This document shows, in pieces, positions 34,930 through 44,065 of a stretch of DNA of 64,000 bases. Position numbers and translations under genes: made by a program. Source of the DNA: JBBBNV01 sp037137075 (GTDB lineage Bacteria > Bacillota > Bacilli > Paenibacillales > NBRC-103111); contig NZ_JBBBNV010000024.1 in NCBI RefSeq assembly GCF_037137075.1, positions 1 through 64,000 on the forward strand, given 5' to 3'. Position 1 is the stretch's first letter. Each line of letters opens with the position of its first letter. Under the pieces are notes generated by a model, which did no database searches, had not been told where the DNA came from, and was given only the letters and a program-made list of their open reading frames with translations.

Positions 34930-35547
34930 TTAAGCTTGCCGTCGGGTCCGGCCTCGCAGCAGCAGCCAGAATAACAGCCAGCCGCCGATAAAGCCCCCTA
35001 CATGCCCATACAGGTTAACCTCTGGCATAAACACCGAATAAAGGACACCGATGACGACGATGATAATAATGGTTTGCCTGGACTGCAAATCGAGCGCTCC
35101 CCGGCGGAACAATGCCAAAAACAAATATGCTGCATACAAGCCATAAATCGCCCCTGACGCCCCCGCCGACATATAAGGCTCATTGTGCATGACTACACTG
35201 GCCGCATTTCCCGCGAAACCGCTGAACAAATAGAAGACCAAGTAATGAAACGGCCCGAGCAGCCGCTCCAGCGGCGGAGCAAACACATATAGCGAGAAGC
35301 AGTTGAATAACAGATGGGTAAAGCCTATATGCAGGAACATCGATACGAAATAGCGCCAATATTCCGGAGCTATTCCTTGCGCCGAATCCCCATACATCGC
35401 TCCAAAGCGGATAAGCGTCTCATTGCTTTGCGTATCCCCGATAAGCTCCATCATGACAAATAGCAGCAAATTCAGGACGATGATGGAGGATGTGACCGGA
35501 TACCACTTTAAATATTGTGTTAATTTCTCATTTCTCAAGAAAATCAT
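34930..35547 (-). CDS. rhomboid-family intramembrane serine protease
   Basis: The product of about 205 residues has six membrane helices. The catalytic Ser is in SAGASGAIYGLY (about residue 131) and the catalytic His in NLYGHVGGFIGG (about 182). HLLFNCFSLYVFAPPLE carries the family His/Asn region. This makes it an active rhomboid cleaving membrane-embedded substrates. The ATG at 35547 has GGAG nine bases upstream; the ATG at 35562 has none, so it is a less likely start. No substrate gene is evident nearby. Confidence 0.9.
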   Translation of the reverse strand: MIFLRNEKLTQYLKWYPVTSSIIVLNLLLFVMMELIGDTQSNETLIRFGAMYGDSAQGIAPEYWRYFVSMFLHIGFTHLLFNCFSLYVFAPPLERLLGPFHYLVFYLFSGFAGNAASVVMHNEPYMSAGASGAIYGLYAAYLFLALFRRGALDLQSRQTIIIIVVIGVLYSVFMPEVNLYGHVGGFIGGWLLFWLLLRGRTRRQA

Positions 35548-35569
35548 GACATCTTTCTCCATTTCCGAT

Positions 35570-35599
35570 TGGACAAGCCTATTTTTAAAACGGTATAAT
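35570..35599 (+). promoter_or_regulatory. promoter of tpx
   Basis: TGGACA and TATAAT are 18 bases apart on the plus strand, about 60 bases upstream of tpx. Confidence 0.55.
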
Positions 35600-35659
35600 T
35601 AGGCTTGGCTTGGTTCTCATATGCAAACAGCCTAAATTTATTGAGGAGGTTTTACCCCC

Positions 35660-36178
35660 ATGGCACAAGAACGTACTGGTGCAGCTACATTTAAAGGAAA
35701 TCCGATTACACTGGTCGGACCTGAACTGAAGGTCGGGGACAAGGCTCCTGACTTTAAACTGAACAAAAACCTGGTGGAGCAAGTATCCCTGGCCGATTAC
35801 GCAGGTAAAGTGAAGCTGATTAGCGTTGTTCCTTCGCTGGACACCGGCGTATGTGATGCGCAAACCCGCCGCTTCAACGAAGCTGCCGCCAGCCTTGGCG
35901 ACAACGTTGTTATTTTGACTGTCAGCGTGGACCTGCCGTTCGCACAAGCCCGCTGGTGCGGCGCAGCCGGCGTAGACAAAGTCGTTACGCTGTCTGACTA
36001 CAAAGCCCGTTCCTTCGGAACAAGCTACGGGGTGCTGATTGAAGAGCTTCAGCTCGACATGCGCTCCATTTTCGTAGTGGATGCCAACGACACCATCCAA
36101 TACGTAGAGTACCTGAAAGAAATGACAGAGCACCCGGCATACGAAGCAGCGATCGAGGCTGTCAAGAAGCTGGTTTAA
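35660..36178 (+). CDS. tpx: thiol peroxidase (atypical 2-Cys peroxiredoxin)
   Basis: Tpx reduces hydrogen peroxide and alkyl hydroperoxides with electrons from thioredoxin. The 172-residue protein has the peroxidatic Cys65 in VPSLDTGVCDAQTRRF and the resolving Cys100 in FAQARWCGAAG, the two-cysteine pattern of the Tpx group, and lacks a signal peptide. GAGGAGG lies ahead of the ATG. It is a single-gene unit with promoter and terminator, divergent from the rhomboid gene, and probably abundant given the strong signals. Confidence 0.95.
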   Translation: MAQERTGAATFKGNPITLVGPELKVGDKAPDFKLNKNLVEQVSLADYAGKVKLISVVPSLDTGVCDAQTRRFNEAAASLGDNVVILTVSVDLPFAQARWCGAAGVDKVVTLSDYKARSFGTSYGVLIEELQLDMRSIFVVDANDTIQYVEYLKEMTEHPAYEAAIEAVKKLV

Positions 36179-36198
36179 TGGTTCTGTACAGGCTCATC

Positions 36199-36238
36199 CA
36201 AAGCACTGCGCTTCTCGGCGCGGTGCTTTTTTTTTTTT
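36199..36238 (+). terminator. terminator of tpx
   Basis: AAAGCACTGCGC pairs with GCGCGGTGCTTT with one mismatch and is followed by a run of eleven T. Confidence 0.9.
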
Positions 36239-36573
36239 GCATTTACCTCCCTGACGGGAGACAATCCGGCTTCGCCGCCGTGAGAAGGAGTCACCCTGTC
36301 ACTCGCTTCAGCATCCCACCATATATACGTGCGAGAAGCCATTCGGTGTCATTTTTTCCTTATTCGGTGTTTCCATACTTCCTGCCCTTTGAATGTCAGT
36401 AAACTGGAACGAATTTGACTACAAAGCCCTGGGCTTCAGGACATCCCTCTGCGCAAGGCGAGCCTGGTTCAGCCGGATAGCCGGCTTCTCTTCTTCAAGA
36501 ATAGGCCGCTCCCGTTTATACGCTGAATCCACATCCATTAGACATGAATGCAGCGTTTCCTGCTTCTTATTCA

Positions 36574-36614
36574 GTAAAAAAAGCGAGGAAGCCACGCCTT
36601 CGCTCGCTTTTTCT
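36574..36614. terminator. bidirectional terminator between tpx and DUF1499 genes
   Basis: AAAAAAGCGAG and CTCGCTTTTT, with an inner GAAG/CTTC pair, give a stem with T-runs on both strands. It probably ends the minus-strand DUF1499 gene. Confidence 0.75.
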
Positions 36615-36639
36615 CTGCTGCTCGTTGATTTCACAGAGC

Positions 36640-37026
36640 CTATCTGCTTATGTTGCGGGACAGTTTTTTATCGATTTCTTGAAACAAGCTGATGATGGTG
36701 CGATAATTGGAGCCAAGATCCCCCAGGGAACCGCGGGATGCCGAGTAAATATCCACGCCGGTTTTGACAGGCGTCATGGCGACAATGGTGATGGTGATAT
36801 CCTGCACCCGGCCGGTCATCGTCTTCTTCTCCACCACGATCTCTCCAACACTCTTCACTTCATGCAGCAGCTTGTACCCGGGAAGCTTCTTGATGATGGT
36901 TACGATTTCTTCCCAGGTCTGATCCTTCGTAAGATTGTAGTATCTCGTTTTCAGGGCCGGATCCTTTGCTTTGTCCCCCGTAGCTTCAAAGCTGCGAATT
37001 AATCCGATTAAGGTTCTCTTGAGCAA
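36640..37026 (-). CDS. DUF1499 domain protein
   Basis: The 128-residue product matches the DUF1499 pattern. A TWEEIVTIIKKLPGYKL segment is followed by a strand pair and ends in IYSASRGSLGDLGSNYRTI, close to the RSRVGxSDLGxNxxRI signature of the family. There is no signal peptide. Function is unknown. The TTG at 37026 is chosen because GGGGAGG stands seven bases upstream; an earlier GTG at 37056 would place that ribosome site inside the gene. It is monocistronic. Confidence 0.72.
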   Translation of the reverse strand: MLKRTLIGLIRSFEATGDKAKDPALKTRYYNLTKDQTWEEIVTIIKKLPGYKLLHEVKSVGEIVVEKKTMTGRVQDITITIVAMTPVKTGVDIYSASRGSLGDLGSNYRTIISLFQEIDKKLSRNISR

Positions 37027-37515
37027 CGCCTTTCCTCCCCTATCTCTACTGAGCACTCATTATGTCTGTACCAAGCTTCAGCTTGACACAGCGACAGCTA
37101 TAAACAGATTGCGTATGTAAACCCTTGCAGCAACCGTTTACCTCATCCTGCACTATCTTTCATCTTAACACTCTTTTGTGTTGAGAAAAAGGGGAAAGTT
37201 CCGCCCCGGCAGGCGATTCGTCATAAACCCATTCCATTTATTCTAGATTATCCCAAAATTAGTTTTTGTAACAAACTCATCTATGTACCTGGTGCCCTGC
37301 GATGCTGGTTGACCTGCTTTCCGGGGCCGGCGCGGCGACCGGCGGCGGTCTGTGCAGCGCTATGAGGCTCGTGCCCGGAACGGCGCGAGCCTCCTACGCA
37401 TTGCCCTTAAGCCTGCAATCTGTGCGGATTCCAGCGCTTTAACGCTGGTGCTTCACTGCATGACGGCAGGCCACCGGCACAACAGCACAGCTATCAAAAA
37501 GCCGGACTGATCCGC
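37027..37515. other. gene-free stretch between DUF1499 and pfkB genes
   Basis: This 489-base region includes an AT-rich part (37150-37290) with the inverted pair AACAC/GTGTT at about 37167-37181. A GC-rich part follows with hairpins GAGGCTCG/CGAGCCTC (37364-37393) and CCAGCG/CGCTGG (about 37431-37447). No gene, RNA family or convincing promoter is recognised. Confidence 0.4.
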
Positions 37516-38670
37516 TCACCCTTCCAGCCGCTCGACAGCAACAAGCTTCAACAGCCTTTGCACATCAGCCGGATCTGCTGCGCCGGCCTCGAGCTGCAGG
37601 GAAACTGCCGTGCCGGTGGCAGCCGCCAGCCGCAGCGCCTCCGGGAACGGCAAGCCCCGGGCAAAGCCGAGCGCCAGGCCCGCGAAAAAGGCGTCTCCGC
37701 AGCCGACAGCGCTGCGGGCGGGCACCGCAGGCACGCGAACGCGCAGCAGGCCGTCTTCCCGGCTGGCGGCCAGCGCCCCGTCCGCTCCAAGCGTAAGCAC
37801 CGCGTAAGGCAGCGCGGGCCGGAGGCAGGGCTTGTCCTCTCCGCCGGACAAGGCTCCGTCTGCGCCCGCCTTGGGCGCGTTACGGGCCGTATCGGATGTA
37901 GCGGTAATACCGGCAGATAGCGATGCTGACGGGTCCGGGCACGAAGTCTGCGGCCCCGCAGCAGGCAGACCGCCTCTATCATCGGCGCCGATCAGCTGGC
38001 GCAGCAAAGCGACGGCGGAGGCTTCATCCGACGGGACAGGCGCGCCCAGAAGCCCGGCCGCCTCCGGCGCATTGGGCTTGATCAGATCCGGCCGGGCGCC
38101 CAGACTCGCGGCCAGCGCCGCCCCGCTGCTGTCCACAAACACCAGCGCGCCTTCAGCGCGGGCCGCCTCCACCAGTGCGGCATACGTATCGGCGGGAGCC
38201 CCTTCCGGCAAGCTGCCGCACAAGGCGACGATATACGATTGCCGGGCCAGCTCCTGCACCGTTTCAAGCAGCGCTTCCAGCTGCTGCGGCGTCACACGAT
38301 GGCCCGGCTCAATCAGCTCGGTCACCGCCCGGGCCAGTCCCGCTCCGCTTGAAGCCTCTCGCTCCGCTTCCTCATCTATAATCGTCAATGCCAGCCTGGA
38401 TTCTCCGCAGGCCGGGACAAAGCGGTGCTTTACCCCTCTTGCGTCCAATTCAGCGGCAAGCCGTTCCCCGTTCCAGCCAGCCGCAAAGCCGGCCGCCAGC
38501 ACATCGCCGCCGAGCTGGTGAACAACCCGCGCCATATTAACGCCTTTTCCGCCCGGATAAACCAGCATACGGCCGACCCGATTGGCCGTATGCAAAGCAA
38601 AACGCGGCAGGACATATGTTTTGTCCAATGCCGCATTCAGCGTAACGGTCGTAATCAACGTCCGTTTCAT
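37516..38670 (-). CDS. PfkB-family sugar-phosphate kinase (1-phosphofructokinase / tagatose-6-phosphate kinase type)
   Basis: The 384-residue kinase begins with the hexose-phosphate-kinase pattern TVTLNAALDKTYVL and YPGGKGVNMARV. It ends with the catalytic motif GCGDAFFAG, Asp326 being the base. The usual length is about 310. A low-complexity Ala/Gly/Ser/Asp insert at about 229-287 accounts for the excess and falls between the IKPNAPEA region and the TLGADGAL strand. Its ATG overlaps the stop of the mutarotase-like gene, and no separate ribosome site is visible, so it is translationally coupled. With gal genes upstream, phosphorylation of a galactose-derived sugar phosphate such as tagatose 6-phosphate is plausible but unproved. 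Confidence 0.85.
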   Translation of the reverse strand: MKRTLITTVTLNAALDKTYVLPRFALHTANRVGRMLVYPGGKGVNMARVVHQLGGDVLAAGFAAGWNGERLAAELDARGVKHRFVPACGESRLALTIIDEEAEREASSGAGLARAVTELIEPGHRVTPQQLEALLETVQELARQSYIVALCGSLPEGAPADTYAALVEAARAEGALVFVDSSGAALAASLGARPDLIKPNAPEAAGLLGAPVPSDEASAVALLRQLIGADDRGGLPAAGPQTSCPDPSASLSAGITATSDTARNAPKAGADGALSGGEDKPCLRPALPYAVLTLGADGALAASREDGLLRVRVPAVPARSAVGCGDAFFAGLALGFARGLPFPEALRLAAATGTAVSLQLEAGAADPADVQRLLKLVAVERLEG

Positions 38671-39605
38671 TTTTTCAAATAGGCTGTCAAAGCCTGCTCC
38701 AGCGCCGCTTCATCAGCGTCATCTCCGGGCAGCGACACGCCTGCGAACAGATTCCATACTTCATGATGCTCTGCGGTCTGGCCCGGCGCAACCATCTTAA
38801 GCTCGCCAAGCGTCTCCAGCTCAATAAAATCGCCGCATACATACGTTTCGTATGATACGCCGAAATCAGGATACACCCCATCCGGGTTGTGGGGATGATA
38901 TTTGATAAAGAGCTGGCCCTTGTTCTCATAAGCGACCCAGCCGGCCTCGTTGGCGGTTCCGATTTTGAACGGCGTCGGACCGTCGCCCTGGCGGATGACG
39001 ATGTAGTTGTCCCCCCAGCGGACACGCGGATCGCTCATTCGGGTATACGGCCACAGCACAAGGCTGCGGTTAGCCAAAAATCCGGTTTCACGCCGGTTCT
39101 GCGGCAATATCTCACGGCCGCCCACATCCATGACTGTCAGTGACCAGACGGCAAACTCCACCGGCCAAGCCCCTACATTCGTTACGCGCTGGGTAACCGT
39201 TACTTCCTCGGAATCCGCAGCCAGCGTCAGCTCGATTTCTTTTTGAATCCCATTTCCCTGCTCTGCAGGAGGCGTTAGCTTCACACCCCGCTCGACCTCA
39301 GACCACTGCACCGGCGCATTGTCCGGGTAGTAGGTGCGGGGCAGCACTTCAGGACTCACCCAGAGCCGGTGGCCGCCATAAATTCTCCAATCCCGGTCGC
39401 CGTAAGCGTCCTGAATCGCATCATCCGAATTCCCCAGCGTGCGGCCGGCATCCTCTTTCAGCATATTCTCGCCGCCAACAAAGCCGTAACGGATAATGCG
39501 CGGTCCGAAATCCAGGGTCGCGATAAGCTCAACCTTCCCGTTGGACAGCTGCACGCAGCGGCCCCAGCTTGCGTATTCCAGCGTTTTGACAGTTACATTT
39601 GACAT
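38667..39605 (-). CDS. DUF4380 / aldose-epimerase-like protein
   Basis: The 312-residue protein has the look of a galactose-mutarotase-like beta-sandwich. It begins CVQLSNGKVELIATLDFGPRIIRYGFVGGEN and continues with GGHRLWVSPE and a VTVTQRVTNVGAWPVEFAVW strand set, matching the DUF4380 family as I recall it. There is no signal peptide. AGGAG stands seven bases before the ATG. It lies after a 371-base gap downstream of galT and overlaps the PfkB kinase. Interconversion or binding of sugar anomers is a reasonable guess; no catalytic His/Glu pair can be assigned with confidence. Confidence 0.75.
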   Translation of the reverse strand: MSNVTVKTLEYASWGRCVQLSNGKVELIATLDFGPRIIRYGFVGGENMLKEDAGRTLGNSDDAIQDAYGDRDWRIYGGHRLWVSPEVLPRTYYPDNAPVQWSEVERGVKLTPPAEQGNGIQKEIELTLAADSEEVTVTQRVTNVGAWPVEFAVWSLTVMDVGGREILPQNRRETGFLANRSLVLWPYTRMSDPRVRWGDNYIVIRQGDGPTPFKIGTANEAGWVAYENKGQLFIKYHPHNPDGVYPDFGVSYETYVCGDFIELETLGELKMVAPGQTAEHHEVWNLFAGVSLPGDDADEAALEQALTAYLKK

Positions 39606-39976
39606 TATTTCGCTCCTCTCCGGCTGACAACAACTTGAAGCCCGTGCTTCATTCCAAGGGCTTTCTGATAACTGTTCTCTCGTTTTCCCATTATACGCTG
39701 CATACGCTGCATAGAAGCCAGCTCTCCTTCGCCAGACAAGCGGAGATCCCGGGTCCGGAGCAAAGCCCGCAGCAGGCAGACCCCATCTCAGCTCCGGCCG
39801 GCTGCGCCTGGCGTCTTATTCAGGCCCGAAGCAGCCTGCGGAGGCGGGGTTCTATTTCAACCCGCGCCCTAGCGTCTCAGACAGACTCGCAGGAGCAGCA
39901 GCCTGCATGCGAACTGTCTGCCCGCCGGGCCGCCGTACACAGCAAGGCGCCTCACGCCGAGAGAAGGCGCTCCGCC
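39606..39976. other. gap between galT and the DUF4380 gene
   Basis: This 371-base stretch holds an apparent internal promoter with a tandem nine-base repeat (39690-39712). The remaining sequence is GC-rich, and a plus-strand open frame across it lacks a ribosome site and plausible composition. Confidence 0.4.
39690..39712 (-). promoter_or_regulatory. -10 element with tandem 9-base repeat upstream of DUF4380-pfkB
   Basis: On the minus strand two copies of ATGCAGCGT run directly into a perfect TATAAT, about 85 bases upstream of the gene. The repeat fills the spacer, so it could be a binding site. No good -35 is visible. Confidence 0.45.
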
Positions 39977-41785
39977 CTACACTTGCTCGAAGCCCGCCTG
40001 TTTCATCCATGCCGCAAATGCAGCCTGACCGGCGGCATCGCGCTTGTACACCCCTGCATCCAATAGCACCTGCAAAAACTTGCGCCCAACCGCTTGCTGC
40101 AAAAGCTCCGCCGCCGCCTGATCCGGCATATCCGCCGTAAACTGCGGCTGCAGCTCCTCCATCCAGGCCGCATGTTTATGCAGCGGGTGCTCTGCATTCG
40201 CTAGAATGTTCGCCAGCGGCTCTCCTTGTCCGGTTAGCACAGCGCGGATCTGCTCCAGCTCCAGGGTTAACCGTCCGGGCAGCACGGCCAGCCCCATCAC
40301 TTCGATTAGGCCGATGTTTTCCTTCTTGATATGGTGCAGCTCGCGGTGCGGGTGAAAAATACCATCCGGATGCTCGGCGGATTGACGGTTGTTCCGCAGC
40401 ACCAAATCCAGCTGCCATTCACCGTCTGCGCCTGAACGGGCAATCGGGGTGATCGTGTTATGCGGTGTGCGCCCGCCGCCCTCCTGCTCCGAATACGCCA
40501 TAATCCCGACCGACGAATCGCTGTATTCACGCCAGTCCGCAAGCAAGGCGGAAGCAAGCCGCAGCAGCTCCCCCGCATCCCGGCCGGATAGCCGTACCAC
40601 CGACATCGGCCATTTCACGATACCCGCCCGGACGCCCGGGTATGCGGCATGCGTGAACGCGGCTTCTACCGGGGCAAGAGCCATCGCGAAATCGTGTCGC
40701 CCGCCCTGATAGTGGTCATGACTCAGGATGGAACCGCCGACAATCGGCAAATCTGCATTTGATCCTATGAAATAGTGCGGAAATAAAGCTACAAATTCAA
40801 GCAGACGCTCAAAGGTATCCGCTGTTGTTTTCATCGGCACGTGCTGCTCATCAAATACGATACAGTGCTCATTGTAGTACACGTATGGCGAATATTGCAA
40901 ATGCCATGGCCGCCCCTGCAGCGTCATCGGAATTACCCGGTGATTCTGCCGTCCCGGATGGTTGATGCGCCCTGCATACCCGACATTCTCAAGGCACAGC
41001 AGGCACTTCGGATAACCGACCTGCGGCGCGCTGCGTTCGGCTGCGATTTCCTTCGGGTCCTTCTCCGGCTTCGACAGATTTATCGTAATCTCCAAATCGC
41101 CATAATCGGTTTTGGCGCGCCAATAGCGGTTTTTACGAATGCGGGCGGTTTGAATATAGTTGGAGCTGCGCGACAGCCGGTAGAAATCGTCCGTCGCCTG
41201 CTGCACGCCCTGCTCCTTCGCCGTCCGCCAAAACGTGCGGGCCACCTCGGACTGACGCGGCATAAGCAGCCCCATAATCCGGGCGTCGAACAAATCGCGG
41301 CAGGTGGTCGTGTTTTCCGGCAGAAGCCGGGTAGCGGCCGCATAGTCAAGCAGCGGCTCCAGTGCGGCAACCGGGGTCTCCAGCCGCTCCTGAGGCACAT
41401 CTCCCGTAAACGGCTCCGGCAGCTTCAACAGGTCCAGCAGCGCATTGCGCGCCGGGATCAGGTCCGGGCCTTCGATCAGCTCCGCCTGTTGGGCAAATTG
41501 AAGCAGACGCTCCACCTGTAGGGCCGCGGTTTCCGGCTTGGAAGGATCCGCCTGAATAGCCGACAACGGGGAAATCCTCTGTCCCCCCGATTCAGCCGCT
41601 GCGCTTTCGGCTGCTGCGCGAAAAGCATCCGCCTTGCCGGAAATCGCAGCGTCCCCTGCTTCGTCGGCTCCTTTTTGACCGTCCGTACGGTGTAAAAGCA
41701 GTTCTTCCATCCGCCCTCCGCCAATCCGGCCTTCCGCCGCCTGCCGGGGCTGCTTGCCGCTCCGGCTTATAAAATGGTGTTCCAT
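39977..41785 (-). CDS. galT: UDP-glucose--hexose-1-phosphate uridylyltransferase (GalT2 class)
   Basis: GalT exchanges UMP between UDP-glucose and galactose 1-phosphate in the Leloir pathway. It is of the Firmicute class, with the active site SHDHYQGGRH near residue 353 instead of the HPH motif of the Escherichia coli type, and contains YFIGSNADLPIVGGS and GGRTPHNT. At 602 residues it is about 100 longer than usual. The first 90 residues are Ala/Gly/Ser-rich and low in complexity. The ATG at 41785 has GAGGAGG eight bases upstream; the frame is open further up but overlaps galE. It follows galE by 13 bases. Confidence 0.92.
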   Translation of the reverse strand: MEHHFISRSGKQPRQAAEGRIGGGRMEELLLHRTDGQKGADEAGDAAISGKADAFRAAAESAAAESGGQRISPLSAIQADPSKPETAALQVERLLQFAQQAELIEGPDLIPARNALLDLLKLPEPFTGDVPQERLETPVAALEPLLDYAAATRLLPENTTTCRDLFDARIMGLLMPRQSEVARTFWRTAKEQGVQQATDDFYRLSRSSNYIQTARIRKNRYWRAKTDYGDLEITINLSKPEKDPKEIAAERSAPQVGYPKCLLCLENVGYAGRINHPGRQNHRVIPMTLQGRPWHLQYSPYVYYNEHCIVFDEQHVPMKTTADTFERLLEFVALFPHYFIGSNADLPIVGGSILSHDHYQGGRHDFAMALAPVEAAFTHAAYPGVRAGIVKWPMSVVRLSGRDAGELLRLASALLADWREYSDSSVGIMAYSEQEGGGRTPHNTITPIARSGADGEWQLDLVLRNNRQSAEHPDGIFHPHRELHHIKKENIGLIEVMGLAVLPGRLTLELEQIRAVLTGQGEPLANILANAEHPLHKHAAWMEELQPQFTADMPDQAAAELLQQAVGRKFLQVLLDAGVYKRDAAGQAAFAAWMKQAGFEQV

Positions 41786-41798
41786 CTGTGCTTCCTCC

Positions 41799-42785
41799 TC
41801 AGCTCCGGTATCCGTTCGGATGCGCTTGATGCCATTTCCAGGCCGATTCAATGATGGCGGGCAAATGTTCCCTTGCCGGCTTCCAGCCAAGCTCGCGGCG
41901 CGCCTTCTCCGAAGACGCGATTAAAATCGCCGGGTCTCCCGCACGGCGCGGCTCGATCACTGCCGGAATTGGATGCCCTGTCACTGCCCGGGCCACATCG
42001 ATGACTTCCTTCACGGAAAAGCCGTTTCCGCTGCCCAGATTGTACACCCCGCTATCCCCGCCGCTGCGCAGCTTGTTCATTGCCAAAATATGGGCATCCG
42101 CCAAATCGGTCACATGAATATAATCCCGGATGCAGGTGCCGTCCGGCGTTGCATAGTCGTCCCCAAAGACAGAAATGTGCTGGCGCTGGCCAAGCGGAAC
42201 CTGCAAAATCAGCGGAATCAGATGCGTTTCCGGCGAATGATCCTCACCGATTTTCCCGCTTTCATGCGCCCCGGCAGCATTGAAATAACGAAGGGAAACG
42301 TATTTCATCCCATGGGCGGTATCAAACCAGCGCATCATTTTTTCCATAGCCAGCTTGGTTTCCCCGTAGGCATTCGTCGGCTCGGTACGGTTTGTCTCCT
42401 GGATCGGCACACTGTCAGGCTCCCCGTAAGTGGCTGCGGTCGAGGAGAAGACAATATTTTTCACGCCGTATTCGTTCATTTTCTCCAGCAGGCACAAGGT
42501 GCCATATACGTTGTTATGATAATATTTCGCCGGATTCTGCATGCTCTCGCCGACAAGCGAGTTCGCCGCAAAATGAATCACTGCGTCAATCTCATTTTCC
42601 TTGAATACGCCATCCATAAAATCAGCGTCGCGGATATCCCCGACATACAGCTTGCCGCCCAGCAGCGCCTCCCTATGCCCTTGTCCGAGCGTATCGACAA
42701 TAATGACCTGCTCTCCTGCCGCAAGAAGCTCGGCTACGGTATGCGATCCGATATAGCCTGCTCCGCCTGTTACGAGTACTGCCAT
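41799..42785 (-). CDS. galE: UDP-glucose 4-epimerase
   Basis: GalE interconverts UDP-galactose and UDP-glucose with tightly bound NAD. The Rossmann motif is VTGGAGYIGSH at the N-terminus, Ser-Ser-Thr lies in VFSSTAATYGEP, and the catalytic Tyr-Lys pair is in YGETKLAMEKM. The 328-residue length is normal. GGAGG stands upstream of the ATG. It sits between galK and galT in one operon, so UDP-glucose is regenerated next to the transferase that uses it. Confidence 0.96.
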   Translation of the reverse strand: MAVLVTGGAGYIGSHTVAELLAAGEQVIIVDTLGQGHREALLGGKLYVGDIRDADFMDGVFKENEIDAVIHFAANSLVGESMQNPAKYYHNNVYGTLCLLEKMNEYGVKNIVFSSTAATYGEPDSVPIQETNRTEPTNAYGETKLAMEKMMRWFDTAHGMKYVSLRYFNAAGAHESGKIGEDHSPETHLIPLILQVPLGQRQHISVFGDDYATPDGTCIRDYIHVTDLADAHILAMNKLRSGGDSGVYNLGSGNGFSVKEVIDVARAVTGHPIPAVIEPRRAGDPAILIASSEKARRELGWKPAREHLPAIIESAWKWHQAHPNGYRS

Positions 42786-42817
42786 AATTTATCCGCCTCC
42801 ATCATTTTCAAGTGAGG

Positions 42818-43987
42818 TTACATTTCTTTTACGCCGTCGCCAATAGTGCATACATAGAAATCGGCCTTCAGCCCGGTTTGCTGCTCATAATTTGCGCCTA
42901 CTGTCTGAATGAATGGCTCAACCTGGTCCTCGTGCACAAGCGACACGGTGCAGCCGCCAAAGCCCGCTCCGGTCATACGCGAGCCAAGCACACCCGGGAT
43001 GCGCAGCGCTTCTTCTACCATGACGTCCAGTTCCCTGCAAGTGACTTCATACAGATCACGCAGCGACTCGTGAGAGCCGATCATCAGCTTGCCGAAAGCG
43101 GCCAAATCGCCGGCTTGCAGCGCGTCTACCGATTTCAGCACCCGGTCGATTTCCTCTACGACATGGCGTGCCCGTTTACGGACAACCGGATCGGCAATCA
43201 GCTGCTCGGAAGCCTCATACTGGCTTCGCGTCAGCTCGCCCAGCAAACGCAGACCCGGATGAGCGGCCTGCAAAGCCTGCACGGCTTGCTCACATTGGCT
43301 CCGGCGCTCGTTGTAGGCTGAATCGACCAGACCGCGGCGTTTGTTCGTGTTGCCGATGACAATGCGGTACGCTCCGCTGTCAAAAGGAACCCGCTTATAC
43401 TCAAGCGTGTCGCACATCAGCAGAAGCGCGTGATTTTCACGGCCGTTGGCCACGGCAAACTGGTCCATAATCCCGCAATTTACGCCCATGTACTGATTTT
43501 CAGCCCGCTGTGCGGTCAAGGCCAGCCGGACGGTGTCAATGTCGGTATGCCCTGCCGCTGCAAGAAAGCCGTAGCCGGTAACAACCTCAATCGAAGCGGA
43601 GGAGGACAGTCCCGCTCCGTTCGGAATTTCCCCATGGAACAGCACATCCGCACCGCCGAGGACAAAGCCCTCCTGCTGCAGATGAACGATGACGCCCTTC
43701 GGATAGTTCGCCCAGTCATGAGCCGGGTCAAAATCCAGCTGGTCCAGGGACGCCTCGGCCTGTGCCTGGAAATTAAGCGATGCCAGCCGCAGTGTACGGT
43801 CGCTTCTTGGGCGCAGCAGCATGGTGGTGCCGAAGGTCAGCGCCGCCGGAAACACATAGCCGCCGTTATAATCGGTATGCTCCCCAATTAAATTGACACG
43901 GCCCGGAGCATGGAATACACGAATCCCCTCGGAGCTGCCCCCGTAAAGCTCAATGAATTTTTGCTCCAATACGGAATGGTTCAACAT
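42818..43987 (-). CDS. galK: galactokinase
   Basis: GalK phosphorylates galactose at C1 using ATP, the entry to the Leloir pathway. It is a GHMP kinase with the galactokinase signature GRVNLIGEHTDYNGGYVFP. The phosphate loop is GAGLSSSASIEV and the third motif is GAGFGGCTVSLV near the C-terminus. The 389-residue length is normal. GGGAG precedes the ATG. It follows the ROK regulator by 78 bases and precedes galE by 32, so all are probably on one transcript. Confidence 0.96.
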   Translation of the reverse strand: MLNHSVLEQKFIELYGGSSEGIRVFHAPGRVNLIGEHTDYNGGYVFPAALTFGTTMLLRPRSDRTLRLASLNFQAQAEASLDQLDFDPAHDWANYPKGVIVHLQQEGFVLGGADVLFHGEIPNGAGLSSSASIEVVTGYGFLAAAGHTDIDTVRLALTAQRAENQYMGVNCGIMDQFAVANGRENHALLLMCDTLEYKRVPFDSGAYRIVIGNTNKRRGLVDSAYNERRSQCEQAVQALQAAHPGLRLLGELTRSQYEASEQLIADPVVRKRARHVVEEIDRVLKSVDALQAGDLAAFGKLMIGSHESLRDLYEVTCRELDVMVEEALRIPGVLGSRMTGAGFGGCTVSLVHEDQVEPFIQTVGANYEQQTGLKADFYVCTIGDGVKEM

Positions 43988-44065
43988 AGGATGAGTTCTC
44001 TCCCTTGACTGATTAGATGTATAAAGTTAAATGCCGGGTGAAAAAGCTGCCCGCGGCCCTTCTGC

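Larger units (their letters stand above)
36179..36639. other. gene-free stretch after tpx
   Basis: This 461-base stretch holds the tpx terminator, a bidirectional hairpin at 36574-36614 and a small AGCCGG/CCGGCT hairpin near 36475. No gene is supported. Confidence 0.4.

Noticed and set aside
39599..40066. 155-residue plus-strand frame between galT and the DUF4380 gene
   Set aside because: It overlaps galT codons in antisense and the internal promoter; it has no domain or ribosome site.
41973..42815. 280-residue open frame opposite galE
   Set aside because: It is antisense to a gene with all its catalytic motifs; composition is rich in Arg, His and Cys as expected for shadow frames.
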